From Halictus rubicundus (lineage: Eukaryota; Arthropoda; Insecta; Hymenoptera; Halictidae), in the NCBI RefSeq assembly GCF_050948215.1, contig NW_027488716.1:434001-498000 (forward strand): a stretch of 64,000 nucleotides of DNA, given 5' to 3'. Positions 21,031 through 32,961 of the stretch are shown piece by piece. The translations under genes and the position numbers were made by a program. Each line of letters begins with the position of its first letter. The first letter of the stretch is position 1. Under the pieces are notes generated by a model. The model was not told the origin of the DNA. It did not search any database and saw only the letters and a list, made by a program, of their open reading frames with translations.

Positions 21031-24000
21031 TCTGATAAAATTTTTCTATTAGCATTATCGGGATTAAGTAGTTCCAATGTTATTTTACAGAAGCGCATAC
21101 TGCGGTTAACAATACCGACACGTCGAATCCATTTTCACAAAAGAACTATCTTTTTCATGATCGTATACTATTATCATGTTCCGGTCCAGCGTGTATTCCC
21201 ATTGAAGATTTTCTTCCCACAAATCTCTTGACCTTGCGTCCTTACGCTCTAGCTTCTTCCCCTATACCTGAGAGAGAAATATAACCAAATTCAAAGCACT
21301 CGTCGACCGCCGTGAAAGTTTAACGCAATAATTTTGCAAAGAAAGTGTCCAGCCAGATTCTAATTTATAGATTTTCGCTTTCGAAACAAACAGGAAAATC
21401 TAAACATCGTCTGGCCACCTTACCGAGTTAATAAATCTACTGCGCTGTTTGTAGTTTCCAAAGGGAATCATTTTAATACTCCACCGGAGATATCATTCAC
21501 TTTAATACAATTTTGGTTAAATATCTTGTGTTTCTGTGAATTTATTCAGAAGAACATTCAAATCTAAATTAATTTAAATTTTAACCAAACTTTATAGTCA
21601 TTTTTCATGTTTGGGTATTGTACTACACGAATGTCAGAAAATCAAATTAAATTATTTCGTTTTGCATTGCATCAACTTAATGTCTACTGTTACACCCGAT
21701 CATTACAATACGGATGTTATGCATTCATGACAAGATCGAGATGGAGCAATTTAAAACGGTAGAAACATTGAAAGAATTTAAGAATGTCAACATATCATTT
21801 GCAACTTATTAGAATTTTTAAAGAAAGGACGAAACATCTATACAGCTACTACTTCTGACAATTGATGCAGACAATTTTTATTTTGCATTGAGATCCGCAG
21901 TCTACTGATAATATAATTTTTATTTATTTTAGATCATAAATCATAGCCGGGGAACTTCTTCTGCTTGACCCCCGCCATTAATTTTCGGGTCCTCCCACTC
22001 TTCAGCACCACTCCTAGCTTGACTTTATCTTCAGAGGCGGGGAACTGGCGCGGCGGCACGCGGGTCGCACGCTGTTTCTATCATACGATACCAGTCAAAT
22101 GGTGGAAGACGCTGGTAAGCACTGAGAACGAGAACAGGGGAAAGAAGCAGTGTGTGTCTCGTGGGTCAAGAGTCACCAGATTAAGACTTGTCCTCCACTC
22201 TACCCTTCCCCTTCTACGACGCTATTACCCCACGCTTCTGCCACTGTAATCCGTTGTAATAATCTGTTGTGATCCGGTACTGGCAGAGACAAGGTACATG
22301 TTTCCCCTCAATTCGAGTCAACTGCCCTGATCTGGCGGCTCTGGGCGGTCGGTTCCCCGGCTCTGTTCTAGATTATTCAGTTTTGTTTTGTCTAGAAAAA
22401 CGGCCACTGATGTTCAATATTCTTTTATAATCTAAAACTAAAAAAATGCAAAAGATAATGTGTGTCCATTGCTCAAGCGAAGGTGCGAATGAGGTGTTAG
22501 ACGGAAAGGATGTTTGAAGGAAAGAGAAATGATAGAAATAACTTTCTGCCCGTTCAATTTGCACAGTTATCGAATTGGAGGGATTTGCTTCTACCGTCCT
22601 TCCGATGCGGCGAATTCTATAAGAAATCGCGGCGTACATACTGTACTCAAACTCGACTCGACATTCTGCCGAATGTAACTAATTGTAAGCACTCGAGGAT
22701 AAGCACGTATTATTAATTGGTAAATGATTGCCAGATGGAAAACATTATTAACGGGTCGTAGACAGACATTGATACTCATAACGAGATGAAACGTTGCCGA
22801 ACTCTTCTGTAATACCTTGTATATAAGATTGAACGTTGTATAATATGAACGATACATAACGTAATATTTAATGTTAGAGAAACGTTATCGATACATTAGG
22901 ACTAAATTTCTATTTTCACTTTGGAAACATTTTCGTCTAAACAAAAGCTGTAAGGACTCATATAAACACGTGCTATCAAAGTTTCTTATAGACTGATCAT
23001 GGTTTATCGACATTCCGAAAGAACACTTTTATGCACTTCATAGAATTCACTATATTACTCGTTCCATTGAATGTAAATCTTTGTACAGGAGGATCAATGT
23101 CTCGAATTAAATGGTATTAACAATAGCATTAAAGTTTATTTACATCGTTGTTAAAGTCTATTTCACAAACAATCCATTAATTTTTAGTACCGTTTTGTTT
23201 ATTTGTGTAATGTACGCACGTGTATGATTAATAGAAACTGATGTTAATATTTTACACGATGATGACAGTGAGCATAATTATATCATTTCGTTCGAAATTA
23301 TAGAAATTAATATTAAATACGCAAACGATTGGGCATCTATTACACAATCATATTGTTGTATAAAAGTGTGGAAATTTCGAAAAGGAAATTAACAAGCAAA
23401 TGCTCCTAATTTTATAAATTTATATAAACATCACTTTTACACTTTTTGACGCATTCGATTATGTACAACAAAATGTTCATAACAGTCTATTAAAAAAGAG
23501 GGAGAGAAGCCAAGTACTCACTGACATAATGTTAAATTGTACACATATAAATATATTTTATGAATTGTCGTTTTTATTATAAAAGCACTGTAGCATTTGC
23601 ACAGTCGCATTTGAATTTTATTACATTAACTTAAAATACCAAACGTTTGAATGGAGAAATACGCCGATCCTAAGAACGTTAGGCTAAGAACGATAACAAT
23701 AATAATGTTCACAGTTCCCCCATACCCTCACTTTCATTAATAAATCATCTCACATATTTGTACAAATCGAACGAGTTTAAAAGAATGGCAAACGACATAC
23801 CGAAAGAATAAAAATACGATAACAAATATTTCTTTCAAACTTGCCGCGGATCGTCGATCAAAATGAGTTTCGTGGAAGATGGAGGCCGAGTGCCATACAT
23901 ACTTATACGTAAGATTTATTTATTTATCATCAAGTTATGCAGTTTCGTTCACTTATGAAAATTTCTCCTTTCATCCGTTATCTTTGTACGTATCATTTAG

Positions 24001-24659
24001 TCTTCAGATTTTTTGCGAAAATCGTGGTGTATGAAACACATTGGAACGTCTCCCACACTTTTTCATTAAATCGCTTATATCAGCGCCCAATTTTTGTAAC
24101 GGCGGTATATGTACATTGACAGAAGTATGTGTGAAAGCGAATGAAACAGAGAGGAAGAATACTATTTGGAACCTATGAAGCAGTGTTTCCAGTTGGTATC
24201 GTGTAAGAAATATAAACATCAATTAATAATTTGTAAATAGTTAAGGAAGTAAACGATATGGGAGCGCAATCGGCGTCATTGTAAATACTCCAAAAAGAAA
24301 AAAAAAAACAAATTGCTGAGTACTATACGTCTGTATAATCGTTTGTCGAACAATGTATCTTATATTACAGGATAATAAAAGAAAACTAACTTATCAAATA
24401 CTTCGTCTCCTATATTTACACCCCAAATCCCAATACATGATTTTAATTTGTTTTCACTTTACAACTGAAATTTGTTTCCATAGACTATTTCAAGATACGT
24501 TTAATAACATATATTGAATAAGTAAAATCAATTTGGATTTTACCAACCTGTTTAGTTTTATTTGACAAAAATAACATTTTTGCCAATATCTGGCGGAACA
24601 AAATGATAGCACACGTGTATAGAAACTTAAAATATCTACAAAGTGAATGATATTGTGTA
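21031..24659. other. No gene recognised
   Basis: Mostly AT-rich. A GC-richer block, 21944-22362, is bounded by AGCCGGGGAAC (about 21946) and its reverse complement GTTCCCCGGCT (about 22351), with TGTAATCCGTTG near 22246; it may be a repeat or LTR fragment but has no recognisable coding. Nothing else stands out. Confidence 0.4.
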
Positions 24660-25070
24660 TTTAATATTTTGTTGCGCTTTTTTTATGGAGTGATTCTGTT
24701 GGGTGAAGATTTATATAATTTTTTAATACTTTTCTGGATAAATTCTTCCCACTTATCTTGAGTACATTATTTAAAATCATTCAATAGTTTCAAATTGTCT
24801 GCTATTTTTGTATACTACCCTGACAAGATTTCTTGAACTATTTGTAATAATGTTGAGATCAACAAATCTTGCCGGTCAATCTGAAATTAGAATTACTTTA
24901 GGGAAAGTATTCCTTCACTACCTTTGCAGTATAAACCGCAGTGTTTTTTTGTGATGGAAAGTGGATATATCTTTAGCAACACTTGTGGCAGACGCGTTCG
25001 TTTGTTCATCAATCATTTCTAAATACTTTGAGCTATTAATTTTTCCAGCAATAAAGGAAATAGCCGGATA
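24660..25070 (-). pseudogene. Decayed Tc1-like transposase fragment
   Basis: Read on the minus strand with stops and frame changes, this stretch still shows the tail of a Tc1-family DDE transposase. A segment resembling FIAGKINSSKYLEMIDEQ (about 24995-25050) is followed by ARFVDLNIITNSSRNLVRVVYK and NSRQFETIE (about 24785-24875), which aligns with the family's SPDLNIIENLWG...VYKNGRQFETI region. A tail similar to W-x-x-IYPEK...I...Q comes next. The catalytic Glu position reads as altered and several stops are present, so it is long dead. It is distinct from the better-preserved copy at 2-559. Confidence 0.6.
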
Positions 25071-25595
25071 AGAAAGTCAAAATTGCCCCTAAACCAAATT
25101 GAATTTGCAATAGGCCATTCGATAGTTTATTCAAAGAAAATACGTTGTGCCAATTTTCAACGCTACATGTCAACATGGGAGGTAGTAATGGGATGACAAA
25201 GAAAATCAGGTTTTCCCGCAATTTCTCTTATCCTCTTCAATTGAAAATTCTGAAAAAATCAGACATATTTGAGCAATTAGAATGCTCATCTATGACTTTT
25301 TTCAGAATTTTTAGCTTCGAAACCAAATTTTACAAAATGAAAAAATTTTGAAATTCCGATTTATATTTTTACAGTTTTGGGATCTCATTATGGTTGTTAA
25401 CACATAATTTTTCAGATTTTTCAGTGGGGGCACATAGTTAAAAAAATCAAATAGCGGTCATTTTCGAGCGCTCCGTGGCAGAAATCAATATAAATACCAC
25501 AGACGAGGTATAGGATAGACCTATCATCCAATGTATTTTCGTGGCCCACTTTTGTGGGGTCACGTAACTGTGCCAAAACCACTGCTGCATGGCAT
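25071..25595. other. No gene recognised
   Basis: AT-rich spacer between the Tc1-like relic and the LTR nest. Up to about 25150 it may still belong to the relic. No ORF with recognisable content. Confidence 0.4.
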
Positions 25596-26315
25596 TGTAG
25601 CGTGGCCAGTTGACCACGCGAACATAGCTAGATATATATATATAGCATCGATTAATGGCGCGGAGAGGCAAATTTAAATATAAGATGTAATTTTATTTGT
25701 TTAGAGTAGATAAAGAAAGACCGGGAGAGTTCCATAGCGATCCTTGATGAATTTCGAGTCGGCGAGACTAATTGCGGAATTTAGAGGAAGTCACGCAGCC
25801 TCTTAGAGTAGCTTCTCCAATTCTACATAAATTAGGGATAGTCGAAGTCCGGAATCAGTTAAGGACAAGAGATCATAAATTCTGAGTCAAGGACCTCTTG
25901 GAACTCCCTCGGACCTCTCTCTTGTTCGGTCCCACATGGCCCCACGTCCCTTGTTTTGGCGGGGCTTCACCCTCATGCGTACCCCACTCCCGTGCGTGCG
26001 CTATTAAGATCCATCCACTACCAATCACCATCAAGCAGCAACCGGAAGACGAGTGATCCGACGAATCAACGCCTTGCCAGAAGATCCCAATTTTCCTATT
26101 GGCTAAGGAAGCGAGACGAGAAGGAAGAAGCTGGGAAAGGATTTGAAGCTCCAGGATGAGACAGAACTCATTGTAGAACTGAGGGAGTTACATCTTCTAA
26201 TAAAATCTACAACAGTTCTTCGCCTTTAACTCTGTGTACAAAGTTTATTTCTTAACTTCCACGAGCAGAGCGCTTCAGCGCTCCACGGGCACTCGAACCC
26301 ACAACCAAAATCCCT
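25596..26315 (+). repeat. LTR copy 1 (solo LTR, + orientation), main part
   Basis: Begins TGTAGCGTGGCC, the 5' end of the LTR family also found at 27156-27934 and 32120-32898 in reverse orientation. It runs to ...CCAAAATCCCT, where it is interrupted by LTR copy 2. Its last bases reappear at 27098-27125 (CCCTATTCCACC...GACGCAACA). It is more diverged than the younger copies. Short ORFs inside are LTR sequence, not genes. Confidence 0.85.
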
Positions 26316-27097
26316 TGTTGCGTCGCAGTGTGGTGGAATAGGGATTTTGGTTGTGGGTTCGAGTGCCCGTGGAGCGCTGAAGCGCTCTGCTCGTGGAAGT
26401 TAAGAAATAAACTTTGTACACAGAGTTTAAAGGCGAAAAACTGTTGTAGATTTATTTGTGGTTCGTTGGGATGTGACTCCCTCAGTTCTACAATGAATTC
26501 TGTCTCGTCCTGGAGCTTCGAATCCTTTTTCTAGCTTCTTCCTTCTCGTCTCGCTTCCTTAGCCAATAGGAAAATTGGGATCTTCTGGCTAGGCGTTGAT
26601 TCGTCGGATCACTCGTCTTCCGGTTGCTGCTTGATGGTGATTGGTAGTGGATGGATCTTAATAGCGCACGCACGGGAGTGGGGTACGCATGAGGGTGAAG
26701 CCCCGCCAAAACAAGGGACGTGGGGCCATGTGGGACCGAACAAGAGAGAGGTCCGAGGGAGTTCCAAGAGGTCCTTGACTGAGAATTTATGACCTCTTGT
26801 CCTTAACTGATTCCGGACTTCGACTATCCCTAATTTATGTTGAATTGGAGAAGCTACTCTAAGAGGCTGCGTGACTTTCTCTAAATTCCTCAATTAGTCT
26901 CGCCGACTCGAATTTCGTCAAGGATCTCTATGGAACTCTCCCGGTCTTTCTTTACCTACTCTAAACTATCGCGCCCAAATAGAATACATATGTATTAAAT
27001 ACGCGATTACATCTTATATTTAAATTTGCCTCTCCGCGCCATTAATCGATACAAAATATATCTAGCTATGTTCGCGTGGTCAACTGACCACGCTACA
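26316..27097 (-). repeat. LTR copy 2 (solo LTR, - orientation) inserted in copy 1
   Basis: 782 bases from TGTTGCGTCGC to CCACGCTACA, the reverse complement of the LTR family. CCCT precedes it (26312-26315) and CCCT follows it (27098-27101), a 4-base target duplication inside LTR copy 1. There is no internal region, so it is a solo LTR left by recombination. Confidence 0.85.
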
Positions 27098-27155
27098 CCC
27101 TATTCCACCACACTGCGACGCAACAGTGAATCTCCACGAGCAGAGCGCTTCAGCG
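27098..27155 (+). repeat. 3' tail of LTR copy 1 plus start of a tandem partial copy
   Basis: 27098-27125 completes LTR copy 1 (ending GACGCAACA). 27126-27155 (GTGAATCTCCACGAGCAGAG, then CGCTTCAGCG) restarts about 90 bases before the LTR end, so the last part of the LTR is duplicated in tandem. The second unit is split by the Gypsy-B insertion and resumes at 32899-32961. Confidence 0.75.
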
Positions 27156-27934
27156 TGTTGCGTCGCCGTGTGGTGGGATGGGGACTTTTGGTGTGGGTTC
27201 GGGTGCCCGTGGAGCGCTGAAGCGCTCTGCTCGTGGAGGTTCACAAATAACTTCGTACACAGAGTAAAATGGCGAAAATAATTGTTAGAGATTTATTTAG
27301 AAAGTCTTGGAGATGTAACTCCTTCGGTTCTATAATGAGTTCTGTCGTCCTGGAGCTTCGAATCCCTTTTTTAGCTTCTTCCTTCTCGCTTCCTTAGCCA
27401 ATAGGAAAATTGGGATCTTCTGGCTAGGCGTTGATTCGTCGGATCACTCGTCTTCCGGTTGCTGCTTGATGGTGATTGGCAGTGGATGGATCTTAATAGC
27501 GCACGCACGGGAGTGGGGTACGCATGAGGGTGAAGCCCCGCCAAAACAAGGGACGTGGGGCCATGTGGGACCGAACGAGAGAGAGGTCCGAGGGAGTTCC
27601 AAGAGGTCCTTGACTCGGAATTTATGACCTCTTGTCCTTAACTGATTCCGGACTTCGACTATCCCTAATTTATGTAGAATTGGAGAAGCTACTCTAAGAG
27701 GCTGCGTGACTTTCTCTAAATTCCTCAATTAGTCTCGCCGACTCGAATTTCGTCAAGGATCTCTATGGAACTCTCCCGGTCTTTCTTTACCTACTCTAAA
27801 CTATCGCGCCCAAATAAAATACGTATGTATGAAATACGCGATTACGTCTTATATTTAAATTTCCCTCTCCGCGCCATTAATCGATGCTATATATATATCT
27901 AGCTATGTTCGCGTGGTCAACTGGCCACGCTACA
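27156..27934 (-). repeat. Gypsy-B 3' LTR
   Basis: 779 bases, TG...CA ends when read on the minus strand (TGTAGCG...GCAACA). It shows no differences by eye from the copy at 32120-32898. Confidence 0.9.
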
Positions 27935-28173
27935 CCTTCCCCCTTATCGAAAAGGTGTTTCCTATGGGAACAGCTTTTACATACTACTTGATACTACTCT
28001 ATTCTAATTAATTATATAGACGGCGCATGATTTGAGTCTGTTTCAGAATAACTATATATGTGTGTGTGCGCAGGTGTACCTACACTCGGAGTTCCTGATG
28101 TATATATTTACATTAAAATCGTTTAAGGTGGGTTCAGTTTATTTATACAACAGTTTTATACTCAGTCGCTTTA

Positions 28174-30410
28174 CTAATCTAATCGTATACAGGCTAGTTT
28201 CAACTTATTCGCATGGACCATTTTAAATTTATTATTACTTATCTCTATCTCTATTGTTAAGTCGTTATATACATTAACTACGTGGTATGGCCCTGCCCAT
28301 TCGGTATCAAATTTGGACGTTTTTGGTTCCTTAGCTAGATAAACATAATCGCCTACATTAAATTTACGAGGATTAACATTTTTGTCGTACAGTCGTTTAC
28401 TTTTTTCCTTTGCTCGATTTAAATTCGTTGCTGCCATAGCTTGAGTAGTGGTAATCTTTGTAAACAATTCATTTAAGTAATGAAAGAATGTCCGAGGGGT
28501 TTCCGGCTTAGCAAATTCAGAAGGAATTATAGCCTTAACACCAAAAACTAATTCGTGTGGGGTAAATCCTGTAGCTTCATGTACGGAAGTGTTATATGAA
28601 AACATCCCAAATCTACTCCTAGGCCAATAAAAATTTTCTCTAATACTGTCGTATACCTTGGTCATACCATGATGACCACCGATGGTAGTATCGTGATGTT
28701 CCTTAATAATTTTTAGTCTATCCGATATTTCAGGGATGATTATTTCTCCGGAACAAATGGTTATTATATATTGGGGGTCAGTAAGTATGGATTTTATTGA
28801 TTGTTCGAGGAGATCCCAACCAATAGTTCCTAATCCATTGTGTACTCTAGAAATGCTAAGGGTTTTTGTGTTTGTCCTATCCATGAGGCATTTGAGGGAC
28901 TTCAATGAGGCTACGACATTCTGAAAGTCAGGTATCTCTTCAGAGGTAGTTTTAATGAATAAGTGAAATATATAGAATCTATCCCCGGGTATGGTTAAGG
29001 CTTCTCCAACATTAACATTGTACTCTTTTACTCGATGGATAAGAAACTTCTCCCGTTTCAGGAGATCCTTGCTAGTCTCTGTAGCAGATGAACAATCAGT
29101 AGGGAGGAAATGTATAAGGTTATCTTTACGCATGTAGAGATAATCCTTAGAATGTTTAAAAGTCGGGAGGAAAGTAGGATGGGGGTTGGATATACTGTCC
29201 GTGACTCTAATAGGTAATATTTTATTCGCTTTCTGCGTTGTATCATATAGATTCTCTATCTGTGTTTCAGGTTTGAATGAGGTCGGCCCTATCTCGGATT
29301 GTGCCCCTATAACCGGCTCCTCAGCCTGAAGAATCTGCGCTTTACCACGCAATACACCACCAGCGATAGCTCCCTGAGACGGGGTCAGGAGGTTTTCCGG
29401 ATTGCCGATATTCTCAGGGCAGCCAGAGCGCCGAAAAGAAGGGATAGAAAGAGAAAGCATCGTCCTTGCGCCTAACGGTGCCTGGAACGGGGTCAGGAGG
29501 TTTTCCGGCTTGCCGATTTTCCAGACGCCCGAGTCGCCGCAAGCCAACGATGCCCGAGGCAGAATCCGAATATCTACACTCTCTTCACGGTTGTCGTGTC
29601 TTTCAACGACCTCGTACAGATCAGAGAGTGGTTCCTTCCCTCCTACATGGAATTTTATTGAGGGTGAAGGCGTTTCGTCTTCGTCAGCAGTATGATAATC
29701 GTCACTGTCGTCATTATCGCTGTCTCTACTACCAAAAGTTTTGCAACTGTCTTCGACCTCATTTCCAACCACTGCTTCCCCGCGCGCAAGGAAAACAGAG
29801 GCAACCCGTTCCTCACCGTAATATTCTATGCTTTGGTCTGAGGTAGGATTTGGGTTTGTCCGGAGGTTCGTGAGCAACACCTCGCCGGCGCCTGCGAGAG
29901 CCACCCCCGAATTCTCCAGACAAGGATCTATTAAGTTTGTTTGGAACATTGAATTATTTTGGAGGTCTACAGGGTTTCGGGACAATGCGTCTGCGTTGGA
30001 GTTCACCTTACCAGGTTTGTACACAATGTTATACTCATATTCGTTCAATTTAATTCGTCATCTCATAAGTTTTGATGTGGGATCTTTGACATTGTGTAAC
30101 CAAACTAACGGGCGATGATCAGTTATCAGGGTGAATTGATGACCGTAGGGATAAGGTCGAAAATGGTCTACTGCGAATAGAACTGCTAACAATTCTTTTT
30201 CTATAGTAGAATAATTACATTCTGCTTCATTTAAAATTCTAGATGCATACGCGATGGGGAGGTCTTTCCCTACAGGCCCTTGGCTCGATACAGCCCCTAC
30301 AGCGAAATTGGAAGCGTCTGTGTTTATGAGGAAAGAAGCAATTACTTCATTAAAAGATTGGTGTTTCAACGTAATAGCGGGTGATTGGACAATCTCGCTG
30401 GCGTCAAGAT
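28174..30410 (-). pseudogene. pol: Gypsy-B pol remnant (RNase H, broken integrase)
   Basis: On the minus strand the frame begins, after a deletion joint near 30410, inside RNase H (NTDASNFAVGAVSSQG, ELLAVLFAVDHFRPYPYG, TDHRPLVWL). It meets a TGA at 30060-30058 where relatives have Trp (R-W-RIKLNEYEY) and continues to KPGKVNSNADALSRNP. An unusually long linker of about 350 residues follows. It includes the IGKPENLLTP / IGNPENLLTP duplication and an Asp/Glu-rich patch (DSDNDDSDDYHTADEDE). The integrase zinc region (HHDTTIGGHHGM..., ENFYWP) jumps straight to FGMFSYNTSVHEATGFTPHELVFG, so the first two catalytic residues of integrase are deleted (joint near 28615-28625). The C-terminal GPYHV domain is present. 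Protease and RT are absent. Confidence 0.85.
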
Positions 30411-31604
30411 TTAAGCAGATTCGGATGAACCGGCGCGCGCGATAAGGGCTTCGTTCCGCGGTGCGCTTTGACGCGGTGGTCCTCGCAAGTCTAAAGACTG
30501 CGAGTTTCCATTAAACCGGGATATTGAAGGTCGATTAAATTTATTTCCCTGAGAATTTCCTGAGACGTTCGCGTAACACTGGGACTCTACATGACCGGTC
30601 TTTCTACATAAACGGCATCTAATTTCCCGGGAATTCTGGGGGTGATTGGGGAGGTTATCGGTGCAATGAACACGGTCATGCCCTGGTTGGCCGCATCTAA
30701 AACACCTTCTATCAGGTCGCGTATTGGTCACGTATAATCGAGCGTCGCGTGCAGTGAGTTTCGGAGGGGTATGTCGATATTCTTCAAAAGTTTCACCTTC
30801 TAATTGAACTGCTACTTTTATAGCGGATTCTAAAGTCTGTAAATTATCCTTTAAAATTATCATTCGTGCTACGCGGTCGCTTAATCCTTTAGTGAAACCC
30901 GTTACCGCGGCTTGACTGAGGACAACCTTCGCGCCTATAAATTCTTCCGCAGTATATTTCTCCTTTGCCGCTTCAATTCCCCTACTTAGAATTTCGCTAA
31001 CTCGGGCCCCATAAACTTCAACTCTCTCGTTATCTACTTGCCGTATGTTTCTCAGTTCGTTATGAATCGAATCTACCTTGAAAAATCGCGCGAATGACTC
31101 CTTCAAGATTTTTATTAGCTCATCAAAACTATTAATTTCGCGGTGGCCCGAAATTAAGAAGTCAGCATGCCCCACGATTTTATTCCTAATCAGAGCAAGA
31201 AGATTATCCTTATCGGCGGGTTTGATTCTATCATTGGCTAATTTGCATTGCCCTATAAATTTCGTCACCGAACAAGATTGTCCATCAAACTGAGGTATAA
31301 GGTCGATAGCAAGTTTCAGTGGCAGAAAAGAACGCTCAGATTCATTAACAGGACTTATTTCGATGGCTGCGGGACCATTCGAGGAAGCGGTTGTATCATA
31401 AAAGATAGAAGAATTAGTCGGGGTACTCTGTATTGGAACAGTATTATGAGATGGCAAAGAGCTTGCTTGAGGGAGGGCAACCGTAGTTTCTATTGAAGGT
31501 GACACAAACGTTATATCGTCAACAATAAAGGAATTACCACTACTATTCAAGTTAATCCTACGCACTTTCCTACCCTTACGCGACATTTTAAAGCTACGTG
31601 ACAT
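30411..31604 (-). CDS. gag: Gypsy-B Gag
   Basis: A 397-codon minus-strand frame with ATG at 31604 (another at 31586). After a Ser/Thr-rich N-terminus, residues about 90-270 (IPQFDGQSCSVTKFIGQ...) form a capsid-like Gag domain of Gypsy elements. Two CCHC zinc knuckles follow (CFRCGQPGHDRVHC and CRLCRKTGHVESQC), which bind the genomic RNA. The C-terminus (about RNEALIARAGSSESA) runs into the deletion joint that removed protease and RT, so its last residues may be foreign. It may still make particles for the defective RNA. Confidence 0.85.
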   Translation of the reverse strand: MSRSFKMSRKGRKVRRINLNSSGNSFIVDDITFVSPSIETTVALPQASSLPSHNTVPIQSTPTNSSIFYDTTASSNGPAAIEISPVNESERSFLPLKLAIDLIPQFDGQSCSVTKFIGQCKLANDRIKPADKDNLLALIRNKIVGHADFLISGHREINSFDELIKILKESFARFFKVDSIHNELRNIRQVDNERVEVYGARVSEILSRGIEAAKEKYTAEEFIGAKVVLSQAAVTGFTKGLSDRVARMIILKDNLQTLESAIKVAVQLEGETFEEYRHTPPKLTARDARLYVTNTRPDRRCFRCGQPGHDRVHCTDNLPNHPQNSREIRCRLCRKTGHVESQCYANVSGNSQGNKFNRPSISRFNGNSQSLDLRGPPRQSAPRNEALIARAGSSESA

Positions 31605-32119
31605 TCTACGCGTGGCGAAAATAATAAAATTTATGTTCTAGACTTACGAGGGATGCGCTGCCCGGGTTACACCAATATGATCCACCACCAATCACGCTTT
31701 CCTGGCCTTGCGATGTCTCCTTATCCAGCTGTTGCTCGATTCTCCTTCCTGGATCCCCGCCGTTGAATTCTCCCGGCTGGATTCTCCTTTCCGGTTCCCC
31801 GTCGTCGAATTCTCCCGGCTGGATTCTCCTTTCCGGTTCCCCGTCGTTGAATTCTCCCGGCTGGATTCTCCTTATCGTTGGATCCTCTCGATGATTTGAA
31901 TTCCTCAAGGGTGCACGTGACAGGCAGGGTGTCTTGTACGGCCGCTGACGTCACTCGCTCTCCGGTATTTACCCAAGCTCCTGGGGAAACCGTACGAAAA
32001 CCCAGGAGAGAGAGATTGCACCTTTCCAGAGCCTTCCACAAGCCGGCATCAAATGTATGGTCCAGTTGATTTTCCAAAATTTTTTAATAAATCCCACCGC
32101 TGTCACCAAAATTTAGCTA
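31605..32119 (-). other. Gypsy-B leader with 42-bp coding-like repeats
   Basis: Between the 5' LTR and gag. It holds a primer-binding site at about 32097-32108 and three tandem 42-base units (starts about 31764, 31806 and 31848). The first two are close copies. On the minus strand they translate as 14-residue repeats RIQPGEF-N/D-DGEPER within a 100-codon open frame (31606-31908), which ends just before the gag ATG in another frame. Whether this leader ORF is translated is unknown. Confidence 0.55.
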
Positions 32120-32898
32120 TGTTGCGTCGCCGTGTGGTGGGATGGGGACTTTTGGTGTGGGTTCGGGTGCCCGTGGAGCGCTGAAGCGCTCTGCTCGTGG
32201 AGGTTCACAAATAACTTCGTACACAGAGTAAAATGGCGAAAATAATTGTTAGAGATTTATTTAGAAAGTCTTGGAGATGTAACTCCTTCGGTTCTATAAT
32301 GAGTTCTGTCGTCCTGGAGCTTCGAATCCCTTTTTTAGCTTCTTCCTTCTCGCTTCCTTAGCCAATAGGAAAATTGGGATCTTCTGGCTAGGCGTTGATT
32401 CGTCGGATCACTCGTCTTCCGGTTGCTGCTTGATGGTGATTGGCAGTGGATGGATCTTAATAGCGCACGCACGGGAGTGGGGTACGCATGAGGGTGAAGC
32501 CCCGCCAAAACAAGGGACGTGGGGCCATGTGGGACCGAACGAGAGAGAGGTCCGAGGGAGTTCCAAGAGGTCCTTGACTCGGAATTTATGACCTCTTGTC
32601 CTTAACTGATTCCGGACTTCGACTATCCCTAATTTATGTAGAATTGGAGAAGCTACTCTAAGAGGCTGCGTGACTTTCTCTAAATTCCTCAATTAGTCTC
32701 GCCGACTCGAATTTCGTCAAGGATCTCTATGGAACTCTCCCGGTCTTTCTTTACCTACTCTAAACTATCGCGCCCAAATAAAATACGTATGTATGAAATA
32801 CGCGATTACGTCTTATATTTAAATTTCCCTCTCCGCGCCATTAATCGATGCTATATATATATCTAGCTATGTTCGCGTGGTCAACTGGCCACGCTACA
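32120..32898 (-). repeat. Gypsy-B 5' LTR
   Basis: 779 bases, the partner of 27156-27934, with no differences seen by eye. TG...CA termini on the minus strand. Confidence 0.9.
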
Positions 32899-32961
32899 AG
32901 CGCTCCACGGGCACTCGAACCCACAACAAAAGTCCCTATCCCACCACACTGCGACGCAACA
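32899..32961 (+). repeat. Distal part of the tandem LTR fragment hosting Gypsy-B
   Basis: AGCG (target duplication) then CTCCACGGGCACTCGAACCC... to GACGCAACA. It continues the LTR fragment broken at 27155 and ends with the LTR terminus at 32961. Confidence 0.75.

Larger units (their letters stand above)
27156..32898 (-). mobile_element. Internally deleted Gypsy element (Gypsy-B), - strand
   Basis: Bounded by two LTRs of 779 bases (27156-27934 and 32120-32898) that look identical by eye. The target duplication is AGCG (27152-27155 and 32899-32902). On the minus strand the order is 5' LTR, primer-binding site TGGTGACAGCGG (about 32108-32097), leader, gag (31604-30411), pol remnants (about 30410-28174), purine tract AAGGGGGAAGG abutting the 3' LTR (about 27945-27935). 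Protease and reverse transcriptase are missing and the integrase core is deleted, so it cannot move alone. Identical LTRs show a recent insertion, so it was probably mobilised by enzymes of a relative. It landed in an LTR of its own family. Confidence 0.9.

Noticed and set aside
21944..22362. Possible element bounded by AGCCGGGGAAC inverted repeats
   Set aside because: Only 11 bases of inverted repeat, no target duplication or coding; left as unassigned.
25956..26159. Repeated ORFs starting AGLHPHAYPTPVR or RNLEKVTQPLRVAS
   Set aside because: Frames inside LTR copies of the Gypsy-B family, repeated because the LTR is repeated.
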